64,000 bases of DNA, taken from Tuctoria greenei (taxonomy: Eukaryota > Streptophyta > Magnoliopsida > Poales > Poaceae). Below the pieces are notes generated by a model. It was not told the DNA's origin, made no database searches, and saw only the letters and a list, made by a program, of their open reading frames with translations. Both the position numbers and the translations under genes were made by a program. Of this stretch, positions 22,530 to 32,001 are shown one piece after another (position 1 is the stretch's first letter; every line of letters starts with the position of its first letter). The DNA is taken from assembly GCA_036927565.1 (NCBI GenBank), contig JAYESD010000005.1, positions 149,991,196 through 150,055,195 of the forward strand, in the 5' to 3' direction.

Positions 22530-23275
22530 ATTTAACCTATACCCGCACACCACCTCTTTTCCTTCCCCGCTGCCTCACCCGACCCAGCCGCCTCACCAGA
22601 CGCCGCTACCGCGCACGCCGCCGCTGCCGCGCCCACCACCGCCTGACGCCGCCACTGCGCCAAACTGCCTCGCCCGACCCCGCCGCCTCTCGCGAGGCTG
22701 CCGCCACGCACGCCGCCGCCGCCGCGCTCATCGCCGCTAGGTATGGAGTGGTCCCCCCCACCCCCTCCTACCAACTCCCCCTCGTTGACTGCCTCTTGGC
22801 CACCCGCTCTCCCCCTCCCGGCCCCCCACCCCAACCCTCACTGCATGCAGAGCCCCCACCTCCCCCCTCCCCTCCCCGGGCCCCCATCCTCACCCTCCCT
22901 GCAAGGGCCCCACCCAACCCTCCCCTCCCAGAGCCCCCCCTCCCCTCCCCACCCCCCACCCCTACCCCACCCTAACCCTTCCACTAAAATTCGAATTTTA
23001 AACTGAAATGCATTGTTTAAATTATTTGAATTGAATTGAATTGTTCAATTTTGAAATTGAATTGAATTGAATTATTTATTATGCTTCACTTGCCTTATTG
23101 TTTATTTAATTATGCTTAAGTAGTTAATTTTCTTAATTATGCTTAATTTGCTTAGTGTAGATTATGTTTATTTAATTAAGCTTAAGTGGTTAATTTGCTT
23201 AATTATGCTAAATTTTCTTAGTGTAGAATATGCTTAATTAGTGTAGTGTAGATTATGCTTAATTAGTGTAGTGTA
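22530..23275 (+). other. CACTA-1 leader: GC-rich then AT-rich block
   Basis: 22530-22980 is almost pure C/G-rich sequence with CCGCC and CCCTCCC runs. Open frames here are compositional. 22990-23275 switches abruptly to AT-rich sequence with repeated 'aattatgcttaa' units. CACTA-2 has the same order (41941-42270, then 42900-43240), so this is the element's transcribed leader. Confidence 0.7.
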
Positions 23276-24130
23276 GTGCCGGGATCGTGCCTGAAAACAT
23301 TAGGCCTGGCACGGCCCGCAAAATTGCTGTGCCAGGCTGGGCCCACACGACAGGCCCGAAGCCAAGCCCAAGAACGGCACGAATCCCATTTTCCCGTGTC
23401 CATCCGTGCCGGGCCCGTTGGCGGGCTGAGCGTGTCGTGTCGGCCCGAAGCCCGGCCGAGCGGTGGTCACCTCCCCGCGCCTCGTCGCCTCCTCCGCAGG
23501 TTCTTCGCCAATAGTTTCGTTGGCTCGCCGTAGATCTACCGGGGTCCTCGCCTCGCCTCCTCTGTATGGGAGTCTAGGAGTCATCGCCCGTCGGGCTCAC
23601 CTCGCATCCTCGTAGATTCGGCAAAGAATAGGGATGGGCATCGCGGATGGTGGGCGCTGTCAGCTACTCAATACGAGGCAAGGGAGCTGAGGGCGTTCGA
23701 GCGGGGCCCGTCGCACGCGGACGTATAGGGGCGAGCGGGGAGGGAGACAGGGGACTCGACGGCTGGGGAGGAGAGGGAAGGGTCAGCAACGGACAGGATT
23801 CGGGAGGTGGCGCTCGAAGTGTCAAACGCGACGTTGGGTGCGGCGGCGACGACCGAACAAGAGGAGTGGGAGGTGTTTTAGGGTTTGGAGTATGAGGTTA
23901 CTACTTTTATATACTATGTGGGGCCAGTCAGGCTCATCAAGCCACATTGACGGGCCGACCAGGCCGTGCCGGCTAGCCCGATGGGCTTGATGTCAACCCC
24001 GGGCACGAGCCGTGTCAGGATTCTGACCGGCCCAGGCCCGATTTTTTCGTGTAGGGCCGTGCTCGTGCCGTGCTTTTTTTATCGTGCTTCGTGCTGGCCT
24101 GTTTGGCCTGGCCCATTTGGCAACCTATAG
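23276..24130. mobile_element. GC-rich hAT-like non-autonomous insertion (tentative)
   Basis: This block has no counterpart in CACTA-2. It is rich in GGCCCG and GTGCCG words and ends with 'ggcctggcccatttggcaacctata', a style common at hAT-type non-autonomous ends in grasses. Its left side has 'taggcctggcacggcccgc' and its right side related words in inverse orientation. I could not define clean terminal repeats or an 8-bp target duplication. Confidence 0.4.
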
Positions 24131-24300
24131 TCCTGGCCCATTTAGTGTGAAGTTAAAGTATGTGACTAAATCACCCGCGCGTGTGTATGGCGGACCCCGA
24201 CGGACCCAGTTCACTAACTCTCTCGTTATTTCCTCTATCGTTTATAAATTAACGAGAAACTAATGGTAATTTGTCCGGCTTTAAACTGCAGAGTCAAACA

Positions 24301-26727
24301 TGGGTGAAGACTATAGTTGGATGTATACTGGTTGGAAGAGCAGAACTGGTGGTCACTCGGATGAGTGGTACAACAAGAGAGAAGCTTTTGTGGAACGACC
24401 TTTTTCGTTGTCAAATAGCGATAAGGCGCGTGCCCATGTGCAAAATGCCGAGACAGAACATTTTTGGATGAAGTGGAACTGACGATGTACTTGTGTCGAA
24501 ACAGTAACATGTCAAATTATGAGTTGTGGAACTTCCACAGCGAGACAGCTTCTCAAGCTGTATAAGAAGTGGAAGCGGACAATGATGATGCCACGAAAGT
24601 TGATATGATGGATGAGATGCTGGAAGCTATAAGACCAGAGCTTATAGAGGATCCTCAAACAGCAGAGGTTAAAGATTTCTTCAAACTTCTCAAAGATTCA
24701 AAAGAGCCACTACATGGACAAAGTAAAATGACAATCCTCAATTTTGTTACTAGACTTATGACAATTAAGTCTAAGTTCTTCTTTTCTCATAACTGTTACA
24801 ACGAGCTCATCAATTTGTTCAACGATTCCCTTCCACATCCCAACAAAGTACCTAAAGATATGTATAAGTCGAAGAAAATTCTTTCCTATCTCGGTATGAA
24901 GTACAAGAAGATTGATGTGTGTCCGGACAACTGCATGCTTTTCTGGAGAGAGCATGCCACTGAAAACACATGTTTGAAATATGGTAAACCGAGGTTTGTC
25001 AAAGTTGTTATAATGATGGTGGTACTATGACAACAAAAGTCGCACGTAAGCAGCTTCGTTACTTACCCATGACACCGAGGTTTAAGTTGCTGTTCCTTTC
25101 AAAAAAAATGGCCAGACACATGAGATGGCACAAAGAAGGTGAGCGTTAGAACAGTGGAGTCATGAGACACCTGTCCGATGGTGAGGCATGAAAGGTGCTA
25201 GACCGGTTCGACCAAGAATTTTGTTGTGAAGGGAGAAATGTTCGCATCGGGTTGGCAACAGATGGATTCACGCCGTTCAACACAAACGCCGCGCCATACT
25301 GCTGTTAGCCAATCATTGTCATTCCGTACAATCTTCCACCGGCTTTTGCATGAAGAATGAGTTCATGTTTCATAGCCTCATTGTACCTGGGCCGGATCAT
25401 CTTGGGTCACGTCTCAACGTGATGTTGAAACCGTTGATCGAAGAGTTGAAAATGTTGTGGACAGGAGTCGAAGCACACGACTATTACAAGAAGCAGAAAT
25501 TCAACCTCCGAGCTGCTTATATGTGGTATCTCCATGATTTTCCGGCATAAAGCATGATTTCTAGATGGAGCACTCATGGTCGGTTGACATGTCTGATATG
25601 TGCCTCGGACACCGATTGCTTCTGACTTACCCATGGAGGCAAGATATCTTACTTCGATTGTCACTGACCTTGGCTGCCTCTGAATCACTTGTTTAGACAA
25701 CAAAGTAATGTCTTCAGAAAGAACACCATTGTCACTAAAGGACCACCGAAACGTCATAATGGGTTAGAAATATCTGATATGTTGGACAAATTGGTGCCAT
25801 ATGAAGGTCGTCTTGGATATTTTGTAGGTTATGGAGACAACCACAATTGGAATCACATATTTGGACTTTGGGAGCTACCGTATGTGAAGTCGATGATTTA
25901 AGGCACAACATTGATGTCCTGCATCAAGAGCGTAACACGGCCGAATGTATTATAAGAAGATGCATGGACATGACGGGCAAAACAAAAGACAATATAAAGG
26001 CTTGAAAGGATCTCGCTGAGCTTTGTAACTGTCAAACTCTTGAGCTCTTCGAAAATGGTGGTAAACCACACACTCCTTTCTGTCTTCGACCTAAAGAAAA
26101 AAAGAAGTTCTCGAATGTTCGCAAAGGTTGAAATTCTGAGATGGTTATGCAGCTCGTCTGAGACGAGCCATGATTGTGAAAACGGGAAAGCTCATTGTGT
26201 TGAAGAGTCATGATTACCACATAATCATGGAAAGACTTCTGCCTGTTATGTTTATGATGCTACATTGACGATGCGGTGTGGAAGGTGTTAGTCGAGATTC
26301 ACCACTTCTATAGGCAACTCTGTGCTAAAGAAATCACGCCAGAGATGATGACTAAGTTGGAGAAGGAGATTCAGTTACTTTTGTGTAAGATGGAAAAAAT
26401 ATTTCCTCTAGGATTTTTCAATCCAATGCAACATCTCTTAATTCATCTTCCATTTGAAGCGAAAGTGGGCGCTCCTGTGCAATATAGGTGGATGTATCAT
26501 ATTAAATGATCACTCAGATATATGAAACAAATAGTTGGTAACAGGTCAAGGGTTGAAGGTTGCATACCCGAAGTTTTTACTCTTAAGGAAGTAGGATACT
26601 TCTCAAGTGTCTACTTTGCAGAGAAACACAATGTTAATACTTTGGTAATGCGGTACAATATGGATGAGCAACCTCCCTGTAGCGATCTCTCCATTTTTGC
26701 AACAAGAGGCACTAATGTTGGTAGTTA
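24301..26727 (+). pseudogene. CACTA-1 TNP2-type transposase, 5' part
   Basis: Starts MGEDYSWMYTGWKS, the same start as the CACTA-2 transposase, then degenerates with stops and frameshifts. Recognisable pieces are the PEDxF-like linker (24569-25030) with IDVCPDNCMLFWRE, the core Transposase_21 region (25350-25900; LIVPGPDHLGSRLNVM, GYFVGYGDNHNW), and the DUF4218-like region (26276-26720; FYRQLCAKEI, GFFNPMQHLLIHLPFEAKVGAPVQYRWMYH). It would cut and rejoin element ends. It is interrupted at 26727 by the CRM-B composite and resumes at 30714. Confidence 0.85.
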
Positions 26728-27163
26728 TGAAACAAAATCAAGTACAGAATCTGTCAGGGTGCTGCGCCACTGTATTGGGCCATTGGGCCTTGTATCAAGT
26801 CTAAGTCCATTATTTTCGTGTGTTAGGGTTAGGTCACGACCCCAACACCCCCTTGGACGTCCTCTTATACTCCATAGTAGTCGCCATGAACAATTGGGTT
26901 TTGCTTAGATCAATAATATCGCCGTTTATCGGTTTGTGAAACCCCAATTCAGCAATTTCAGATTGCTTCTTCTACGTTCTTGCTTGTGTTCTCGGTTGCA
27001 CTTGTAGGGATTAGCCTTCTTGGCGAGGTCAATCGTGTGCAGCACGATTGATAACCAACGGAGCGGTGGTGTAGTGATTGCAGGGGTTTGTTCGTGTTCT
27101 ACTCGAGAGCCTCGGATCATCAACGTCGAGATCTCCACATCAATCGACCTATCCATTACCTTG
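26728..27163 (+). repeat. CRM-B LTR fragment, left end of composite
   Basis: It begins TGAAACAAAATC, which matches the middle of the full LTR at about 27779. About 430 bp of U3 appear deleted, and the last about 40 bp of the LTR are missing where it joins the pol tail near 27163. Confidence 0.75.
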
Positions 27164-27344
27164 GCTCAAGTGAATGTGCACTCTTATTTGATGGAAAAGA
27201 TCAAGATGGTGCACTATGTCGTCCACCACCTTGGCCTCCTCCTTTGATGCACACAAAAAGATTTGATGGCGTTGCATATTTGGACCAACACATGAGAGAA
27301 GATGAACTTGAGTCGAGGACGACTCCAGTTCAAGAAGGGGAGGA
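27164..27344 (+). pseudogene. CRM-B pol 3' tail and polypurine tract
   Basis: An open frame reads ECALLFDGKDQDG, PPPWPPPLMHTKRFDG and ELESRTTPVQEGEDDED, crosses the polypurine tract (27331-27344) and runs into the LTR, ending in the LTR near 27663. The GEDDED tail entering the LTR is the arrangement seen in the CRM element at 1697-9220, but the GPITRARA motif is replaced by NTPLNIKDAINRVHTQQLISEV. Only the tail remains. Confidence 0.7.
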
Positions 27345-28253
27345 TGATGAGGACATCACTTCTATGGATACAAACAACACTCCATTGAATATAAAAGATG
27401 CAATCAATAGAGTTCATACACAACAATTAATTTCAGAGGTGAACTCGTTCTTATATATTTCCTTATATGTTTTTGAGCATAGATTGCTACTTAATGATTT
27501 AATTGTGATTAGGATCCATGGAGATCTTCAAGGGGTACTTGGAGGGAGTATTAGGGACGTGGAGGACCAGATAATTCGTTCAAAGAAGATGGAAACCGAA
27601 CCAAACTCCAAATCGTATCCAGCTCGGAGTCCAGGAGCAGTACGCACTAAAACGGACGCCTAGGACGCATACGAACTACGTTTTGGACGTTCTACATATG
27701 CACGGAAAGAGGAGAGGATAACCTTTCCAATAAATCCGGTCCCATGTCAAAATTCCTTCGGAGTCGACGGTAATGTTCGAAACAAAATAAAGTATAGAAT
27801 CTGTCAGGGTGTTGCGCCGCCGTATTGGGCCATTGGGTCTTGTATCAAGTCTAAGTCCATTATTTTCGTGTCTTAGGGTTAGGTCACGACCCTAACACCC
27901 TCTTGGACGTCCTACCACCTATATATACTCCATGGTAGCCACCATAAACAATTGGGTTTTGCTTAGATCAATAATATCGCCGTTCTTCGGTTTGTGAGAC
28001 TCCAACTTCGCGATTTCAGATCGTGTCTACCTTGTTCTTGCTTGTGTTCTCGATTGCACTTGCAGGGATTAGCCTTCTTGGCGAGGTCAATCGTGTGCAG
28101 CACGGTTGATAATCAACGGAGCGGTGGTGTATTGATTGCAGGGGTTGTTCGTGTTCGACTTGAGAGCCTCGGATCATCAACGTCGAGATCTCCACATCAA
28201 TCGACCTATCCATTACCTTTCGAAAGATCGGGACTCTCTTTTTTTTCCTATCA
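27345..28253 (+). repeat. CRM-B full LTR, plus orientation
   Basis: 909 bp from TGATGAGGACATC to TTTCCTATCA, preceded by a polypurine tract and followed by ATTGGTATCAG (primer site). It has a TATATATA-type box near 27920-27930. Because it has 3'-end sequence before it and 5'-end sequence after it, it is shared between two tandem partial copies. Confidence 0.88.
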
Positions 28254-28255
28254 AT

Positions 28256-28264
28256 TGGTATCAG
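28256..28264 (+). other. CRM-B primer-binding site
   Basis: TGGTATCAG followed by CTTTCCAGGTTGCC. Only the first nine bases match initiator-Met tRNA, as in the other normal copies of the group. Confidence 0.8.
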
Positions 28265-29452
28265 CTTTCCAGGTTGCCGGTTAGGTAGTTCATCTATCTA
28301 TTACATTAGTTTTGTTTTTCATACCTAGAGTCCACAAAAAAGCCACAAAAAACTTGTAGTTTAGTAGATCTGTTCATTACATTGTCCAAACCACCATTGA
28401 GCCTTTGCAACATTCGTTTTCAGTTTGGTTTTGTTGAGTTTGTGTCCGTTGTTGAGTCATATTGCTGGTTTAGAAAGTGTTTTTTGTCTTAGTTTGAGTT
28501 TTGCATTGTGTGATTCATCCTTTTGAATCATGTCATCACGTCCAGATTAGATTTGCCTCTGTCCAGTTCGGTATTTTCATCATATCTCGCTCATAAGAAC
28601 TCAGATTTTAGAGTTCTTGTACTTTCTGCAAAGCTTAAGAAGTTTTCTATAAATTTCTTATTCATCATTCTCCCAGAAAATATAGTTATCGATGTCGAAA
28701 TTGCATTAGATCTGAATCTGTTATTGATCTAGAAATTTTGAACAGTCTGTATTTCGGGGGCAATATCTCCAATTGTTCTTATCCAAAATAGATCTTCCAT
28801 ATACTGAAATTAAAGAGGAGAGATAGATCTATAATATTTCTGTTAAAAGTTTTTAGATTTGGAGACTATAAAGGTGCTTAATTGTCCTTAGAATATTGAG
28901 CAGAAAATCTGTAACAGACATACAAGATATCTTTGAGTGTTTGCATTGTGTTCTTCCTTTGCAGCACTTTCTGAAAAAAAGGAAGAAAAAAAGAAAAAAT
29001 CAAGTGCAAAAGAAGATACAAAAGCCGCACAAAAAAGGAGAAAAAAACAAAAAAAAAGAAGTGATTGCATTCTTCGTGTCATCTAGTTTTGTCTCATGTC
29101 TTGCTAGCTTGAACTACTAGGAACACATTTAGGCCAGCAACTTTGACAAGTATTTTGGACACTTACTCAACTTTACTATCTGATTTCATTGTTGCTATTC
29201 CCTGCTACAAATAAAGTGTCATCCAAGCTACACCTTACTCTTGAGCAGAATCGATACACCTTTGCAATCATCCCACGCTTCATTGGTTTCTTCATACCGG
29301 CCACCGTTTGCCAACTGCAGTGTCGATAAGAACACTTGTAAGAGCGTGGTAAGACGCTTGAGAGTGTGTGATTCCACTTCCACTTTTCCATTATCCTTTG
29401 TAGTTGATAGGGATAACATATTTTTTGTGTTGTCTTCTGTTTGCTACTAACA
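28265..29452 (+). other. CRM-B 5' leader
   Basis: Untranslated leader with an AAAAAG-rich stretch (28970-29060). It is matched in reverse orientation in the deletion derivative at 33850-35005, so it is an element leader and not a gene. Confidence 0.7.
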
Positions 29453-29789
29453 ATGTCAGCTAAAAGGAAGAATCATGCATTATATGCTGAGATGATGGAC
29501 ATGATGAAGATGATGATGGAGTTGCTCACTAAAAATCAAACATCAACCAATGATTCACATGACATTCAGCCCACATTTACAACACCTTCCACATGAAGTA
29601 ATTACATTCTCCCATCTCTTCCTTCTTATGATGGTTTTGGTTACGATGAATATATTGCTTGGGAAATAGAGTTGGATAAATTTTTTGGAAAATTGCATAT
29701 GTGTGAGAGGAGAAAGATTAGAAATATTTCTAGTGCGTTAGTTGATTGTGCATTAACTTGGTGGGACAACTTAAGCGATATAGAAAAAC
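29453..29789 (+). pseudogene. CRM-B gag, N-terminal fragment
   Basis: Starts MSAKRKNHALYAEMMDMM, has a TGA near 29597, then LPSYDGFGYDEYIAWEIELD, CERRKIRNISS and ALTWWDNLSDIEKP, typical gypsy gag landmarks. It stops being gag at 29790, where tRNA-like sequence and an inverted LTR begin. Confidence 0.75.
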
Positions 29790-29790
29790 C

Positions 29791-29806
29791 TCGCTCTGAT
29801 ACCAAT
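29791..29806 (-). other. Inverted primer site with extended tRNA match
   Basis: On the minus strand the sequence after the LTR reads TGGTATCAGAGCGAGGTTT. It follows the recalled complement of plant initiator-Met tRNA for about 19 bases with one mismatch, whereas the other copies of this family diverge after about 9-11 bases. The AAACCT at its far edge is shared with the gag sequence it joins. Confidence 0.65.
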
Positions 29807-30713
29807 TGATAGGAAAAAAGAGAGTCCCGATCTTGCGAAAGGTAATGGATAGGTCGATTGATGTGGAGATCTCGACGTTGATGATCCGAGGCCCTCGAGT
29901 AGAACACGAACAACCCCTGCAATCACTACACCACCGCTCCGTTGATTATCAACCGTGCTGCACACGATTGACCTCACCAAGAAGGCTAATCCCTACAAGT
30001 GCAACTGAGAACACAAGGAAGAACAAGGTAGACACGATCTGAAATCGCGAAGTTGGGGTCTCACAAACCGAAGAACGGCGATATTATTGATCTAAGCAAA
30101 ACCCAATTGTCTATGGCGGCTACCATGGAGTATATATAGGTGGGAGGACGTCCAAGTGGGTGTTAGGGTCGTGACCTAACCCTAAGACACGAAAATAATG
30201 GACTTAGACTTGATACAAGGCCCAATGGCCCAATACGGTGGCGCAGCACCCTGATAGATTCTGTACTTGATTTTGTTTCGACGATTCCGGTCGACTCCGG
30301 AGGCATTTTGACATGGGACCGGTTCCATTGGAAAGGTTATCCTCTCCTCTTTCCGTTCATATGTAGAACGTCCAAAACAGAGTTCTTATGCGTCCTGGGT
30401 GTCCGTTTTAGTGTGTACTGCTCCTGGACTCCGAGTTGGATATGATTTGGAGTTTGGTTCAGTTTCCATCTTCTTTCAACGAATTCTCTTGTCCTCCACG
30501 TCCCTAATACTCCCTCCAAGTACTCCTTGAACCTCTCCATGGATCCTAATCACAATTAAATCATTAAGTAGCAATTTATGCTCAAAAACATATAAGGAAA
30601 TATATAAGAACGAGTTCACCTCTGAAATTAATTGTTGTGTATGAACTCTATTGATTGCATCTTGTATGTTTAATGGAGTGTTGTTTGTATCCATAGAAGT
30701 GATGTCATCATCA
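29807..30713 (-). repeat. CRM-B full LTR, inverted, right end of composite
   Basis: 907 bp in the opposite orientation to 27345-28253; on the plus strand it starts TGATAGGAAAAAAG and ends TCATCATCA, beside the AGTTA duplication. Confidence 0.88.
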
Positions 30714-31839
30714 AGTTACACTTCCTACGACGTTAGCAAAAAAGAAAGGTGTGCTGCTTTCTTGTATATGTACGCTAATATGTAAGAAATCGATGAATAT
30801 TGTTTCTCCTACACTAAAGATTTTCACCATATTTTCCAACACATGTATTCTAAAAGGTTATTTTTTTGTATAGTATGTTCGACAAGCAAATTTGGAGACA
30901 TAGACATCAACCCGCGAGCAAGCAAATAAAACAGATTTGACGGGAATGAATAAATGGGGGATCTAATTTTCTTTCCTGGTTTTGGGATCATGTAACGTTT
31001 TCTCGTTAACTTATCATAACTTAAGAATGCTTATGTTTTCTGATAACTTCATATCTTGGACAGTGCAAAAAAGATGCCAACGTCCATGAAGATTTGCGAC
31101 AACTATCCTGTGGAGTGGTTAATGTTAGAAGCTATGGTCGATATGACGTCAACGGCTTTCGATTCCGTACAATTCAATTTGAATCTCTTCGTTCTCTTGT
31201 GGCAACATGTAATATCGGAGTTGTGATGAGGGCAATCGATCCGCAAGAACATGAAACTCAGTACTACGGGATTATTAAAAAAAATCTTTCAATTCACTTT
31301 TGTCGGAAACAAGACAATTCGAGTAGTATTCTTTGACTGCGAATGGTCTGATTCCATTCGTGGAATTCGAGTAAATGAATTTGGCATTGTCGAAGTAAAA
31401 CACAAGGAATGTTTGAAAGGATTCGATTCATTAGTTCATGCACACCAAGTAGAGCAAGTGTACTATCTACCTTATCCATGCAATAAATTCAAACCTTGGT
31501 TGATGGTACATAAGGTGAATCCTCGTGAGCGGTTATACACTCCAGGAGATGATGATTACCATGAGGAAGCTGAGGCTGATGTGGTCTACCAAGGGGAAGA
31601 GTTGTCAGACTCCTTCTCAGTCGAGCCCGGTGTAGGACTCGATGACTTAGATGGAGACACTCAAGATATCGAGACTAGTACGGAAGTGGATACAGAATCA
31701 GAATCGGAAACTTGAGCTATTGATGACTTAGTCGAACCTACTGATTTGTGCAAACGAAATGATATGCGGAAGAAGAAGAAGATCGATGGGCTGGTTTAAG
31801 GAATAGGGTGCATGACCGTGATGTTGATGAATTTTGAAA
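30714..31839 (+). pseudogene. CACTA-1 TNP2-type transposase, 3' part
   Basis: After the composite the frame resumes (CAAFLYMYANM), followed by an exon near 30880-30990 with the same layout as CACTA-2 exon 2. That exon includes a TGA at the same position as the stop in CACTA-2. The last exon (from about 31063) carries the DUF4216-type domain: YGRYDVNGFRFRT, VVFFDCEW, QVEQVYYLPYPC and VNPRERLYTPGDD, with frameshifts near 31280. It ends DVDEF. The role of DUF4216 is not known; it always accompanies TNP2. Confidence 0.82.
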
Positions 31840-31923
31840 TTTATGAAGTCACGTTTAATTCACTAACTTCACATTAACTTTGTATATTATCTTTGCATAT
31901 TATTCATTTATTCCTTGCAACAG

Positions 31924-32001
31924 GATGTCGTCGAAGGAGGAGGGAAAGGGGAAGCCTGTGAGAGGGTTTGAGCCGCCACGAGACCCTTGCCCAGGGGTCT
32001 T
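31924..32001 (+). pseudogene. CACTA-1 TNPA-like gene, first exon fragment
   Basis: It starts MSSKEEGKGKPVRGFEPP, parallel to the first exon of the CACTA-2 TNPA-like gene (MASKKGKKVPPTRGFYP). It is cut by the SIRE LTR at 32002. Confidence 0.65.

Larger units (their letters stand above)
26728..30713. mobile_element. CRM-B composite with inverted terminal LTR
   Basis: The insert is flanked by the duplication AGTTA (26723-26727 and 30714-30718); removing it restores the transposase frame. Order on the plus strand: LTR fragment (26728-27163, truncated at both ends), pol 3' tail, polypurine tract, full LTR (27345-28253), primer site, leader, gag start (29453-29789), then an abrupt switch to an inverted primer site and a full LTR in reverse orientation (29807-30713). 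The two outer LTRs are therefore in opposite orientation. At the switch, the tRNA-like sequence extends further than in other copies of this family. Confidence 0.8.
22229..32001 (+). mobile_element. CACTA-1, degenerate TNP2-type CACTA element (left part)
   Basis: It starts with CACTTCAGGAAACGCG, closely matching the CACTA-2 terminus CACTACAGGAAAAGCG. Its own subterminal repeats, a GC-rich leader, a broken TNP2 gene and the first codons of a TNPA-like gene (from 31924) follow, all in the same order as in CACTA-2. It is cut at 32001 by the SIRE copia element, so its right end lies outside the window. It contains a hAT-like insertion (about 23276-24130) and a CRM-B composite (26728-30713). Confidence 0.82.

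Noticed and set aside
22532..23006. Overlapping long open frames on both strands
   Set aside because: Pure GC-rich composition gives Pro/Gly/Ala-rich frames in several phases. The block matches the untranslated leader position of CACTA-2.
24271..24471. Second frame overlapping the CACTA-1 transposase start
   Set aside because: A shadow of the MGEDYSWMY frame, which matches CACTA-2.
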